Assembly: GCA_965267475.1 (NCBI GenBank)
Contig: OZ254079.1
Span: 3,162,001 to 3,226,000, forward strand
DNA: 64,000 bases
Direction: 5' to 3'
Origin: JBCBKU01 sp965267475
Lineage (GTDB): Bacteria > Pseudomonadota > Alphaproteobacteria > Rhodobacterales > Rhodobacteraceae
Positions 1 through 7,926 of the stretch are shown here, in pieces (position 1 is the stretch's first letter; every line of letters starts with the position of its first letter). A program made the position numbers and the translations under genes. The notes below the pieces were generated by a model that saw nothing but the letters and a program-made list of their open reading frames with translations, had not been told where the DNA came from and ran no database searches.

Positions 1-225
1 AACGGCGAAGGCATCGCCGGTTCGTTCACCGTCCGCAAGATTTCCTTTGGCGAAGGCGTGGAACGGGTCTTCCCGCTGCATTCCACCAATATCGACTCGA
101 TCACCGTGGTTCGCCGCGGTCGCGTACGCCGCGCCAAGCTGTATTACCTTCGTTCGCGCCGCGGCAAATCGGCCCGGATTGCGGAAGACACCAACTATAA
201 GCCCAAGTCGGGCGCGGAAGCGTAA
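1..225 (+). CDS. rplS: 50S ribosomal protein L19, C-terminal part
   Basis: This is the last 74 codons of ribosomal protein bL19, cut by the left window edge. The frame is open from base 1 and ends at a TAA at 223-225. The basic segment RRGRVRRAKLYYLRSRRGKS is the typical C-terminal signature of L19, a 50S protein at the 30S-50S interface. rpmE follows 11 bp later on the same strand, so the two are probably co-transcribed. The tail NYKPKSGAEA is longer than in E. coli, which fits alphaproteobacterial L19. Confidence 0.93.
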   Translation, partial: NGEGIAGSFTVRKISFGEGVERVFPLHSTNIDSITVVRRGRVRRAKLYYLRSRRGKSARIAEDTNYKPKSGAEA

Positions 226-236
226 GGAGACACGCC

Positions 237-458
237 ATGAAAGCCGATACGCATCCCGATTATCACATGATCGACGTCAAGCTGGTTGACGGCACGGTTG
301 TGCAAATGAAATCGACCTGGGGCGCCGAGGGCGACCAGCTGTCGCTTGACATCGACCCGTCGGTTCACCCGGCCTGGACCGGCGGCAACACCCGTCTGAT
401 GGACCAGGGCGGCCGTGTGTCGAAGTTCAAGAAGAAATACGAAGGTCTGGGCTTCTAA
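237..458 (+). CDS. rpmE: 50S ribosomal protein L31
   Basis: This encodes a 73-residue bL31 ribosomal protein, a peripheral 50S component at the central-protuberance bridge. The start MKADTHPDYH and the HPAWTGG and KFKKKYEGL segments are typical. An AAGGAGA Shine-Dalgarno lies just upstream of the ATG. The CxxC zinc-ribbon cysteines of zinc-binding L31 proteins are absent, so this is the zinc-independent form common in Rhodobacterales. It follows rplS by 11 bp and is followed by a strong terminator, so it ends the transcript. Confidence 0.95.
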   Translation: MKADTHPDYHMIDVKLVDGTVVQMKSTWGAEGDQLSLDIDPSVHPAWTGGNTRLMDQGGRVSKFKKKYEGLGF

Positions 459-484
459 ACCCCGCCCTTCGATCCAAGTTCAGG

Positions 485-512
485 CGCCGCCCACCGGGGC
501 GGCGTTTTCTTT
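485..512 (+). terminator. Rho-independent terminator after rpmE
   Basis: A GC-rich hairpin pairs CGCCGCCC (485-492) with GGGGCGGCG (497-504) around a four-base loop and is followed by TTTTCTTT. It lies 27 bp past the rpmE stop and would end the rplS-rpmE transcript before the convergent LysR gene. Confidence 0.85.
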
Positions 513-554
513 GTCGGGGCACGGCAACCGGCGCTGCCCCGGCGGACCCGGTCG

Positions 555-1439
555 TCATCCGGACTGAGCGGCGAAACTGTCCTGAAGCCAGGTCAGAACG
601 GCGCGTACCTGCGGCCGAACGGGCCCCACAGGGGTCGCGGCGTAATACGTGACCGAAAAGGGCGACGGCACCGGGACCTTGCGCAGCGCGCCCGATGCCA
701 GATCCTCGCGCACCAGGATTTCCGGCGTCGGCGTAAGCCCCGTTCCCTGGCGGGCCAAGGCGAAATGATAGGCCGGGACGCCGATATCGGCATTCCTGAG
801 TTCGCCCGGATCCAGTCCGAAGGCTTCCAGCGTTTCGATTTCGTGCCATTCGCCCGCTGTCCAGATCCACGGCAGCTCTTGCAGGGGGGGCATGTCGTCG
901 CTGACCATTGAGGGTGCGCCAACCGCAATGACGTCGCTTCGGACGATCGGGACCGCGTTCAGCCCTGGCCAATCGGGTTCTTTCACCGATCCCCTGACCG
1001 CCAGATCGATGTCCTGATCGGCAATATCCACGACGTCTTGTGACGGCAGGATCGAGACCTGGATTTCCGGATGCAGGTCAAGGAACTCGTGCAGCCTGGG
1101 AAGGATGACATTCTGCGAAAAGAAGATGGTGGTGGTGATCTGGACGGGTTTTGCGACCTGATCGGCCCGCAACCCGTCTATGCCAGCCGCGATTGTCCCA
1201 AATCCGTCCGTCAGATCCCGCGCCAGCCGTGTCCCAGCCTCGGTCAGCACCACGCTTCTGCCCGATCTTCGGGCCAGCGATATCCCAAGATGCGCCTCAA
1301 GCGACCGGACACGCTGGGCGATTGCGGCATGGGTGACGTTCAGCTCGCGGGCGGCGGAGGCGAAACTCCCGCTTCGCGCAGTCAACTCAAACGCCCGAAG
1401 CGAGGATAGCGAGGGCAAGTTCTTCCAATCAAGGGCCAT
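555..1439 (-). CDS. LysR-family transcriptional regulator (GcvA-like)
   Basis: This is a 294-residue LysR-type regulator of normal family length. The N-terminal winged helix-turn-helix covers about residues 12-70 (SFASAARELNVTHAAIAQRV, then LTEAGTRL), and the substrate-binding-like effector domain follows from about residue 95. The opening LPSLSSLRAFELTARSGSF resembles the GcvA/AmpR-type subgroup. It converges on rpmE, and no clear divergent gene lies upstream, so its target and ligand cannot be read from context. Family assignment is firm; the specific role is unknown. Confidence 0.88.
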   Translation of the reverse strand: MALDWKNLPSLSSLRAFELTARSGSFASAARELNVTHAAIAQRVRSLEAHLGISLARRSGRSVVLTEAGTRLARDLTDGFGTIAAGIDGLRADQVAKPVQITTTIFFSQNVILPRLHEFLDLHPEIQVSILPSQDVVDIADQDIDLAVRGSVKEPDWPGLNAVPIVRSDVIAVGAPSMVSDDMPPLQELPWIWTAGEWHEIETLEAFGLDPGELRNADIGVPAYHFALARQGTGLTPTPEILVREDLASGALRKVPVPSPFSVTYYAATPVGPVRPQVRAVLTWLQDSFAAQSG

Positions 1440-1857
1440 TATAATACTTTAAGTATCATCTAAGGATTTTTGTTGTTTAGCATATCACTGTGAAAATTGA
1501 TATCCGAATTGGAGATCCAATCGCGGAAGAAGATAGAATGATAGATCAGACATCACTGGATATGATGCGCGCCTCTGCCCGTTTTACGCCCGCCGGTCTC
1601 CCTAAGGACAAGAACCAGGACAATTACAGAAGCGTCCAGCGGGCAGCGCGGTCGACGGCAAGACCGGCGGCGGTCACCACCACGTTGATCTGGCGATTGC
1701 GCCACATCTTCAAAAAAGCCCTGGCAGATCGGATGCGCCGTCTCGGTCAAGTCTGAGGGCCCCTGCCCCGATCAAGGGACGCCACACGGGTGTCGGTCAG
1801 GCACCAAGGCCGTGAAGGTCCCTTGGGCCCCCGCCCGACGCGGGCGGCGTATTTCAT
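1440..1857. other. Intergenic region without a convincing gene
   Basis: These 418 bp hold the upstream region of the LysR gene and the downstream region of the oxidoreductase gene. An 88-codon open frame at 1490-1756 starts with a methionine-rich stretch but has no good ribosome site and an arginine-rich composition typical of chance frames in GC-rich DNA. A strong hairpin pairs CCGCCCG (1831-1837) with CGGGCGG (1841-1847). It has no clear U-run but may mark the 3' end of the minus-strand oxidoreductase transcript. Confidence 0.5.
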
Positions 1858-3192
1858 TCAGACCATCGCCTCGCAAGCACGCCTTAGCTGGACGGCCTGC
1901 AACGTCTCATCGATCTCGACATCGGCATAGGTCAGGATCTGATCGGCCTTCACCGGACGGATCACCTTGATGCCCCCGGTCAGGCCCAAGGGCAGCGCCC
2001 CCATCGGCACGGAGATGCGGGTGGGCCGCAATTGCCCGGCCACGCAATAGCCACCTTCGCCATCCAGGATCTCACCCGGCGCCAGGTCCTTCTTGGCCAC
2101 GGCGACCACATCAGCGCGAAACTCTTCCGCGGTGCCCGTGCTTTCGCCTCGAAGCGCGACCGATGCGACCGACATCCCAAGCTCCAGCCCGATCAGGTGC
2201 CAGCGCTTGTAGGCACATGTATAGCGTCCTGTTTCATCCGTCGTGACCTTGTATTCCTCAAAGCAGTTCTTCTGGTACTCGGTGACCGCCTTCAGGCACA
2301 CCCAAACCCCCATGCGAATGTCATAGTCGATGGGCTGCCCATCGAGATCGAGGCAGTTTTGCACCTCGACCAAGCCCTCGGCCTCCAAGACGCCGCCTTC
2401 GGACTTGGGCCGCATCTGGTTGGGCAGATCGTCGATCGAGCCTGACGGATACAAAAGCCCGCCAGATGGCGCATCGAGCCCGCAGGCATTGGCGATGGCC
2501 GCGCTTTCAATGGCGGGTTTCGTGCCGTCGAGGAAGGAATTGAACATCTTCGGGTTCAGGCGCCCCCGTTCGGCCTGTTCGGCCGTCAAACCCCAATGAT
2601 CCCAGATCGTATCCGGCGTCGAGAACCGGTATTCAGGTTTCCACTTGTGGCCCCGGCCTGCCGCCGCAACCTCAAACCCGCAGGTTCGTGCCCAATCAAC
2701 CAGATCGACCGTCAGCGCAGGCTGATCGCCATAAGCCATCGAGTAGACGACGCCCGCCCCGGCCGCCTTTTGCGCAAGCGCAGCGCCGCAGAGCGCATCT
2801 GCCTCGACCGTTGCGCTGACGACGTGTTTTCCCGCGGCAAAAGCCGCCAACAGATGATCGACGGCGGCAACGGGGTTGCCTGTGGCCTCGACCACCACAT
2901 CAATCGCCGGGTGTGCGATCATCGCGGCCACGTCATCGCCCACAAATGTCGCGCCCGACTGCAAGGCGGCTTCCATGGATCCTGCATCGAATGACTCGTC
3001 CGCCCAGCCAGCAAGCGCCAGGTTTGAACGGGCCTGGGCCGGGTTCAAATCCGCGACACCAAGGACATGCACGCCAGGCAAGCGGAACGCCTGCGCCAGA
3101 AACATCGTCCCGAACTTACCCGCCCCCACAACGCCCACGCGAATGGGCCGGTGCTCGGCAGCGCGCGCCTGAAGCATACGAAAAAGCGCCAT
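1858..3192 (-). CDS. SAF-domain NAD(P)-dependent oxidoreductase (homoserine-dehydrogenase-like)
   Basis: This is a 444-residue protein with an N-terminal Rossmann fold (VGVVGAGKFGTMF near residue 20) resembling homoserine dehydrogenase and Gfo/Idh enzymes. It ends in a C-terminal SAF domain (LAPGEILDGEGGYCVAGQL). Proteins with this architecture are widespread in alphaproteobacteria and thought to act on sugar acids or related carbonyls, but the substrate cannot be told here. The ATG at 3192 is preferred over upstream in-frame starts because GGGGAGGAAAGG precedes it and family similarity begins there. It is divergent from mipZ, with about 150 bp between. Confidence 0.8.
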   Translation of the reverse strand: MALFRMLQARAAEHRPIRVGVVGAGKFGTMFLAQAFRLPGVHVLGVADLNPAQARSNLALAGWADESFDAGSMEAALQSGATFVGDDVAAMIAHPAIDVVVEATGNPVAAVDHLLAAFAAGKHVVSATVEADALCGAALAQKAAGAGVVYSMAYGDQPALTVDLVDWARTCGFEVAAAGRGHKWKPEYRFSTPDTIWDHWGLTAEQAERGRLNPKMFNSFLDGTKPAIESAAIANACGLDAPSGGLLYPSGSIDDLPNQMRPKSEGGVLEAEGLVEVQNCLDLDGQPIDYDIRMGVWVCLKAVTEYQKNCFEEYKVTTDETGRYTCAYKRWHLIGLELGMSVASVALRGESTGTAEEFRADVVAVAKKDLAPGEILDGEGGYCVAGQLRPTRISVPMGALPLGLTGGIKVIRPVKADQILTYADVEIDETLQAVQLRRACEAMV

Positions 3193-3346
3193 TGGCCCCT
3201 TTCCTCCCCTTGCGTGCAGCAGCCGCGGGGAATTTCCGCTTGGCCCGGTATTGCACGCTTGTTGGTCTTCCCTCGAAAAAAGACGCAACATATAGTGGCT
3301 GTCAACGCGAGTTCGCCGGCTCGCGCCCAAGACACCGGGGGACCAA

Positions 3347-4159
3347 GTGGCGCATATCATCGTTGTCGGGAACGAAAAGGGCGGCTCGGGCAAGTCCACG
3401 ACCTCAATGCATCTTGCAACCTCGCTGGCGCGCGTGGGCCACACGATCGGCGCGCTTGATCTGGATCTGCGGCAAAAGTCACTGGCCCGATATTTGCAGA
3501 ACCGCCACGCCTTCGCCGCCAAGAACAGCCTGAACCTGCCGATGCCGCTTTATCGCGACTTGCCGCCCGCTTCCGACGAGGGACTAAGCCCGGGCGAAAA
3601 CGCACAGGATCGGCGCCTGTCGACTGCGGTACTTGATTTTGAAGAGCGCTGCGATTTCATCCTGATCGACTGTCCCGGATCGCACACAAGGCTAAGCCAG
3701 GTGGCCCATTCGCTGGCAGACACGCTGATCACGCCGATGAATGACAGTTTCGTGGATTTCGATCTGTTGGCCCGGACCGATCCAGAGACCAACAAAGTCA
3801 CCGGGCCCTCGATCTATTCCGAGATGGTGTGGAACGCACGTCAGTTGCGCGCCAAAGCCGGATTGAAGCCGATGGACTGGGTCGTTCTTCGAAATCGTCT
3901 GGGCGCGCAAGCGATGCACAACAAGAAAAAGATTGGCGATGCCATGGGTGATCTGGCACGCAGGATCGGGTTCCGTGTGGCGCCGGGCTTTTCAGACCGG
4001 GTGATCTTTCGCGAGCTGTTCCCGCGCGGTCTGACCCTGTTGGATCTGCGCGATGTGGGCGTAAAGGGTCAGATGAACATATCGAACGTCGCCGCCCGCC
4101 AGGAAATGCGCGATCTTGTCAAAGCGCTTAATCTTCCTGGCGTGACCGCCGATTTCTGA
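3347..4159 (+). CDS. mipZ: MipZ-type division-plane positioning ATPase
   Basis: This is a 270-residue ParA/MinD-family ATPase. The deviant Walker A motif KGGSGKST is at residues 11-18, the switch-like DLDLRQKSLARY follows, and DFILIDCPG is the Walker B segment. The DLRQKSL motif and overall length match MipZ, which forms a gradient from the ParB-bound poles and inhibits FtsZ away from midcell in alphaproteobacteria. The start is a GTG in a GGGGGACCAA GTG context. The 3' end overlaps the convergent membrane-protein gene by 32 bp. Identification rests on family resemblance and is strong. Confidence 0.88.
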   Translation: MAHIIVVGNEKGGSGKSTTSMHLATSLARVGHTIGALDLDLRQKSLARYLQNRHAFAAKNSLNLPMPLYRDLPPASDEGLSPGENAQDRRLSTAVLDFEERCDFILIDCPGSHTRLSQVAHSLADTLITPMNDSFVDFDLLARTDPETNKVTGPSIYSEMVWNARQLRAKAGLKPMDWVVLRNRLGAQAMHNKKKIGDAMGDLARRIGFRVAPGFSDRVIFRELFPRGLTLLDLRDVGVKGQMNISNVAARQEMRDLVKALNLPGVTADF

Positions 4160-5117
4160 CGGACGCCAAGACCGCGCCAAATCCCCGAACGATCGCACGG
4201 GCAACTGCCCCGGTGATACCGGGGTCGCGTCCGGGGGTCCTTGCCATCTCGGCCTGACGCAATTCGGATTGCGAGGGGATCGGAGCGAACATCGGATGCG
4301 ATGACGCGCCGTCGAGATCATCGTCAGCATCGATATCGGTGGGGCCACCTTGCGCGGATGCGAGCCGATCTGCGCGGACCGACAACAACAACGCAAGCAG
4401 AACCAAGACAAGCGCTGCCCAATACAGTTTCTGATGTTCGCGGGACTGCGGTGGCAGCGCCAGCGCCGCCTTCCGGCCATCCACATAGGGTGCGACCGCA
4501 AGATAGTTTTGCGCCAACTTCAGGTCCTTCGCCGCCAAAGCGCCGTCGGCCATCAGTGTAAAGCTGCCGGGTTCGACCGCCTCGCCGTTCAGTTCGATCA
4601 CTTCACCAAAGGCGCCAGAGCCAAGATCCTGGCTAAGATACGCATCAAGCTTGGATAGATCCGTCTCGCCCTGCGGCAGGATATGGAACAAAAGACCCAG
4701 TGCGTTTGGAAAGGCGAATTCGGGTCCGGTCTCGATCCCTTCCACGGCAACACGGGCCGGGTCTTCCAGACGCGCGTTGATCACTTCGGCGCCGCGATCG
4801 CTGATCGGGAAAAGCGGGAAAACCACAGCGGTTTTCATCGGATTGGACCCGCGCAACGACAAAAGCAGCGGATCGGCCAGATCAACCTCGGCCAGAACGG
4901 TCACTTCGCGGGCGGGACCGGTATGAAGGGTCGGGGCAAAATTCTGGAGCGCAACCGCGGGCGGTGGACCCTGCCGCAACGCAAGGGCGCGGTCCGCCCT
5001 ATTTTGCACGTCCACGTAACCCGTGATGAGCCCCATGGCCACCAAAAGGCCCGCAACAAGTAAGAACTTGCGCGGATCGAAGACGTTGTTTGCAATCACT
5101 GCCTTAACGCGGCTCAT
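4128..5117 (-). CDS. Conserved hypothetical protein with two membrane segments
   Basis: This is a protein of about 329 residues with no recognised domain. It has a hydrophobic segment near the N-terminus (FLLVAGLLVAMGLITGYVDV) and a second one near residue 240 (LYWAALVLVLLALLLSV). The intervening region of roughly 200 residues is probably periplasmic, and the charged C-terminal tail is probably cytoplasmic. The ATG at 5117 (MSRVKAVIAN) is chosen because the first membrane segment follows closely; an upstream in-frame start at 5198 is possible. It overlaps mipZ tail to tail. Function unknown. Confidence 0.65.
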   Translation of the reverse strand: MSRVKAVIANNVFDPRKFLLVAGLLVAMGLITGYVDVQNRADRALALRQGPPPAVALQNFAPTLHTGPAREVTVLAEVDLADPLLLSLRGSNPMKTAVVFPLFPISDRGAEVINARLEDPARVAVEGIETGPEFAFPNALGLLFHILPQGETDLSKLDAYLSQDLGSGAFGEVIELNGEAVEPGSFTLMADGALAAKDLKLAQNYLAVAPYVDGRKAALALPPQSREHQKLYWAALVLVLLALLLSVRADRLASAQGGPTDIDADDDLDGASSHPMFAPIPSQSELRQAEMARTPGRDPGITGAVARAIVRGFGAVLASVRNRRSRQED

Positions 5118-5460
5118 CGGAACAAAGTCCTGTACAGACTGGTTATGAGGCGCCTTATGGGGGGCCAACGGGGCTGAACTGTGGCGCGTTGGCGCCAAAT
5201 CATTGCTTTCTTGGCGGTAAATTCCGCCCTGGGAAACAGCAGCTTCGCGAAAGAACGCGGACCCCTCCGGAGAAATTCATGATATCTATCAATACACTAG
5301 ATAGAAACAGCCCTGTTAGGGAAATGGGCGGAGATCAGGCGGCAAGCCTGCGGCGCTTGATCGTGGACAACTGCGGGAACGAACGTTAGGGGAAAGCCCA
5401 GCAACGGGGCGATTGCCGTTGCAACGCTGACCGGAACCGACCACGACCGAGGATTTTCAG
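5118..5460. promoter_or_regulatory. Divergent upstream region with inverted repeats before galE
   Basis: These 343 bp separate the divergent membrane-protein gene and galE. They contain the perfect 10-bp palindrome TTGGCGCCAA (5189-5198) and an inverted repeat TCTATC-N9-GATAGA (5285-5305) in an AT-richer patch. Both could be operators for the start of the polysaccharide locus, but no known regulator site is recognised. A 66-codon open frame at 5189-5389 has no support as a gene. An AGGATTTTCAG ribosome site directly precedes the galE ATG. Confidence 0.4.
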
Positions 5461-6444
5461 ATGGCCCGCATACTTGTCACCGGGGGCGCCGGATACATCG
5501 GATCGCATGCCTGCAAGGCCTTGGCACATGCCGGGCACGAGCCGATCACCTTCGACAATCTGACCACCGGCTGGGCGGATGCGGTCAAGTTCGGGCCATT
5601 CATACAAGGTGATCTTCTTGACCGCGCCACGGTGGATCGGGCCTTCGCCGAGCACAAACCCGATGCGGTCATGCATTTCGCGGCCTATTCCGACGTGGGC
5701 GAATCGATGCGTGAGCCTGGAAAATACTGGCATAACAATGTTTTGGGGTCGCTGAACCTGCTTGAGGCTGCGGTGGCCGCAGGCTGCAAGGATCTGGTCT
5801 TTTCTTCGACCTGCGCGACCTATGGGAACCAGGACGGCGTCATCCTGAATGAGGATACCGACCAGGATCCGATCAACGCCTATGGCAACTCAAAACGCGC
5901 CATCGAGGATATGATCCGCGATTTCAACGAGGTGCACGGGTTAAACGCGGTCATTTTCCGGTATTTCAACGTGGCGGGCGCCGATCCGGATGCGGAAGTG
6001 GGCGAACATCATCGGCCCGAGACGCATCTGGTGCCGTTGATGCTGGATGCCGTTGCCGGAAACCGCCCTGCCCTGACCATATATGGGACGGACTATGACA
6101 CGCCCGACGGCACATGCATTCGCGACTATGTGCATGTGATGGATCTGGTCGATGCCCATATTCTTGGGCTCGACTGGTTGGCAGCCGGGAAGGGCAGCCG
6201 GGTCTTCTGCCTTGGTACGGGCAAAGGCTTTTCCGTTCGCGAAGTCGTGTCCGCGTCTGCCACCGTCACCAACCGCGAAGTCCCGATCACCGAAGGCGAC
6301 CGCAGAGCGGGGGATGCCGTGAAGCTTGTCTCGGGCAGCGCACGGGCCGAGGCCGAGCTTGGGTGGAAACCGACCCGGTCCACCATGGAACAGATGATCC
6401 GAGACGCCTGGCGCTGGCACCAGAACGGTCACTACGAAAAATAG
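5461..6444 (+). CDS. galE: UDP-glucose 4-epimerase
   Basis: This is a 327-residue extended short-chain dehydrogenase that interconverts UDP-glucose and UDP-galactose in the cytoplasm. The NAD-binding motif GGAGYIG lies at residues 8-14, the catalytic serine region SSTCATYG at 115-122 and the YGNSK catalytic Tyr/Lys pair at 141-145. FRYFNVAGAD is a GalE hallmark. Length matches the family. It converges on manC with only 6 bp between the stops. Beside glycosyltransferases and ugd it most likely supplies UDP-galactose for the exopolysaccharide. Confidence 0.93.
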   Translation: MARILVTGGAGYIGSHACKALAHAGHEPITFDNLTTGWADAVKFGPFIQGDLLDRATVDRAFAEHKPDAVMHFAAYSDVGESMREPGKYWHNNVLGSLNLLEAAVAAGCKDLVFSSTCATYGNQDGVILNEDTDQDPINAYGNSKRAIEDMIRDFNEVHGLNAVIFRYFNVAGADPDAEVGEHHRPETHLVPLMLDAVAGNRPALTIYGTDYDTPDGTCIRDYVHVMDLVDAHILGLDWLAAGKGSRVFCLGTGKGFSVREVVSASATVTNREVPITEGDRRAGDAVKLVSGSARAEAELGWKPTRSTMEQMIRDAWRWHQNGHYEK

Positions 6445-6450
6445 CGGCCC

Positions 6451-7866
6451 CTACGAGCGGTTATAGATATCCTCATACCGGACGATATCGTCCTCGCCCA
6501 GATAGCTGCCGGTCTGCACCTCGATCAGGTACATCGGCACCCGGCCCGGGTTGGCCATCCGATGTTTGGTTCCAAGCGGGATATAGACCGACTGGTTTTC
6601 GGTCACGAGCCGCACCTCTTGGCCGATTGTCACCTCGGCGGTGCCGGCGACGACGACCCAGTGTTCGGACCGGTGCCGATGCGACTGCAACGACAGGATG
6701 CCGTCAGGCTTCACCATGATCCGCTTCACCTGGAAACGCGTGTCGATGCAAAGGGTCTCGTACCAGCCCCAGGGGCGATGAAACCGTGGGTAATCGTTGG
6801 CCTGCGGGACCTGGGCCTTTCGAAGGGCTGATACCGCCGCCTTAACGTCTTGTGCCTTGTCTTTGGACGCGACCAGGACCGCATCGCGCATGGCCACGGC
6901 CACCACGCCGTCCAGGCCGAGGCCCACCACCTGAAGCGCGCCGTCCTCGGACCTCAGATAGCTGTCCTTGCAGTCTACTGCCGTTGCGGCGCCATGAAGT
7001 GCGTTTCCATCGCCATCGGGCCCGCCGACCTGCCAAAGCGCGTCCCATGACCCCAGATCGTTCCAGCCGCAGTCGACAGGCACTGTCACGACCTTTTCGG
7101 CCTTTTCCATGATCGCGAAGTCGAAAGAGATTGGCTCGGCCGCACCATAGGCGTCCGGATCCAGCCGGAAAAAGCCCAGATCTTCCGTTCCTTGGCTGAT
7201 CGCGTTCTCGCAAACGGCCAAATAGTCGGGCGCATGGGTTTTGAAGGCGGCGATCACATCTGCCGCGCGGGCGAGGAATATCCCGCCGTTCCAAAGGAAG
7301 TTCCCGGCGGAAACCATCTGTTCGGCGGTCGCCTGATCGGGCTTCTCGCGAAAGCTTTCCAGCTTCGTGGGCGTGCCAACTTCGGCCTGCCCCGGAAGTT
7401 CCAGATATCCGTATCCCGTCTCGGCGCGCGACGGCTTGATCCCGAAAGTGACCAAGGCACCCTCTGCCGTTGCCGTTTGGCCCGCCTTCACAGCATCCAG
7501 GAATGCAGCCACATCTTCGATCACATGGTCGGACGGTGCGATCAGCATCTCAGCCTCGGGATCGTCCCGATTGAGATACAGCGCTGCCGCGAGGATTGCC
7601 GGTGCCGTGTCACGCGCAGCGGGTTCGATCACGACACGCGCGTCTGACAGGCCCAGCGCCTCGGCCTGATCCGTCGCCAGAAAGCGATAGTCATCCGCCG
7701 TCATGATCAACGGCGCCGCAAATCCACCTTCAGAGAACCGCCGGAGTGTCGCCTGAAACAGGCTTTCGGGGCCAACCAGAGGCGCGAATTGCTTCGGGTA
7801 AGCCTGACGGGACACCGGCCAAAGCCGCGTGCCCGAACCGCCGCACAGAATGACTGGATGGATCAT
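6451..7866 (-). CDS. manC: Mannose-1-phosphate guanylyltransferase / mannose-6-phosphate isomerase
   Basis: This is a 471-residue bifunctional ManC/AlgA-type enzyme. The N-terminal nucleotidyltransferase domain carries the pyrophosphorylase signature GGSGTRLWPVSRQAYPKQF at residues 9-27 and SFREKPD for sugar-phosphate binding. The C-terminal cupin domain carries the type II isomerase motif QSHRHRSEHW and the sequence GTKHRMANPGR. It makes GDP-mannose from GTP and mannose 1-phosphate and probably isomerises fructose 6-phosphate. It is the last gene in a minus-strand run with the polymerase gene upstream, consistent with mannose or a GDP-mannose-derived sugar in the polymer. Confidence 0.93.
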   Translation of the reverse strand: MIHPVILCGGSGTRLWPVSRQAYPKQFAPLVGPESLFQATLRRFSEGGFAAPLIMTADDYRFLATDQAEALGLSDARVVIEPAARDTAPAILAAALYLNRDDPEAEMLIAPSDHVIEDVAAFLDAVKAGQTATAEGALVTFGIKPSRAETGYGYLELPGQAEVGTPTKLESFREKPDQATAEQMVSAGNFLWNGGIFLARAADVIAAFKTHAPDYLAVCENAISQGTEDLGFFRLDPDAYGAAEPISFDFAIMEKAEKVVTVPVDCGWNDLGSWDALWQVGGPDGDGNALHGAATAVDCKDSYLRSEDGALQVVGLGLDGVVAVAMRDAVLVASKDKAQDVKAAVSALRKAQVPQANDYPRFHRPWGWYETLCIDTRFQVKRIMVKPDGILSLQSHRHRSEHWVVVAGTAEVTIGQEVRLVTENQSVYIPLGTKHRMANPGRVPMYLIEVQTGSYLGEDDIVRYEDIYNRS

Positions 7867-7926
7867 ATCTTTATCTCCAAAGGGCGGGCGATCGCTGAAC
7901 GCGAAGGCCCGTGATCTTGTTCAGCA

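Noticed and set aside
427..972. 181-codon open frame antisense to the LysR gene
   Set aside because: It is an arginine/glycine-rich shadow of the LysR coding sequence in GC-rich DNA, with no domain.
3193..3522. 110-codon N-terminal extension of the SAF oxidoreductase
   Set aside because: It runs across the mipZ start, has no family similarity, and the ATG at 3192 has a strong ribosome site.
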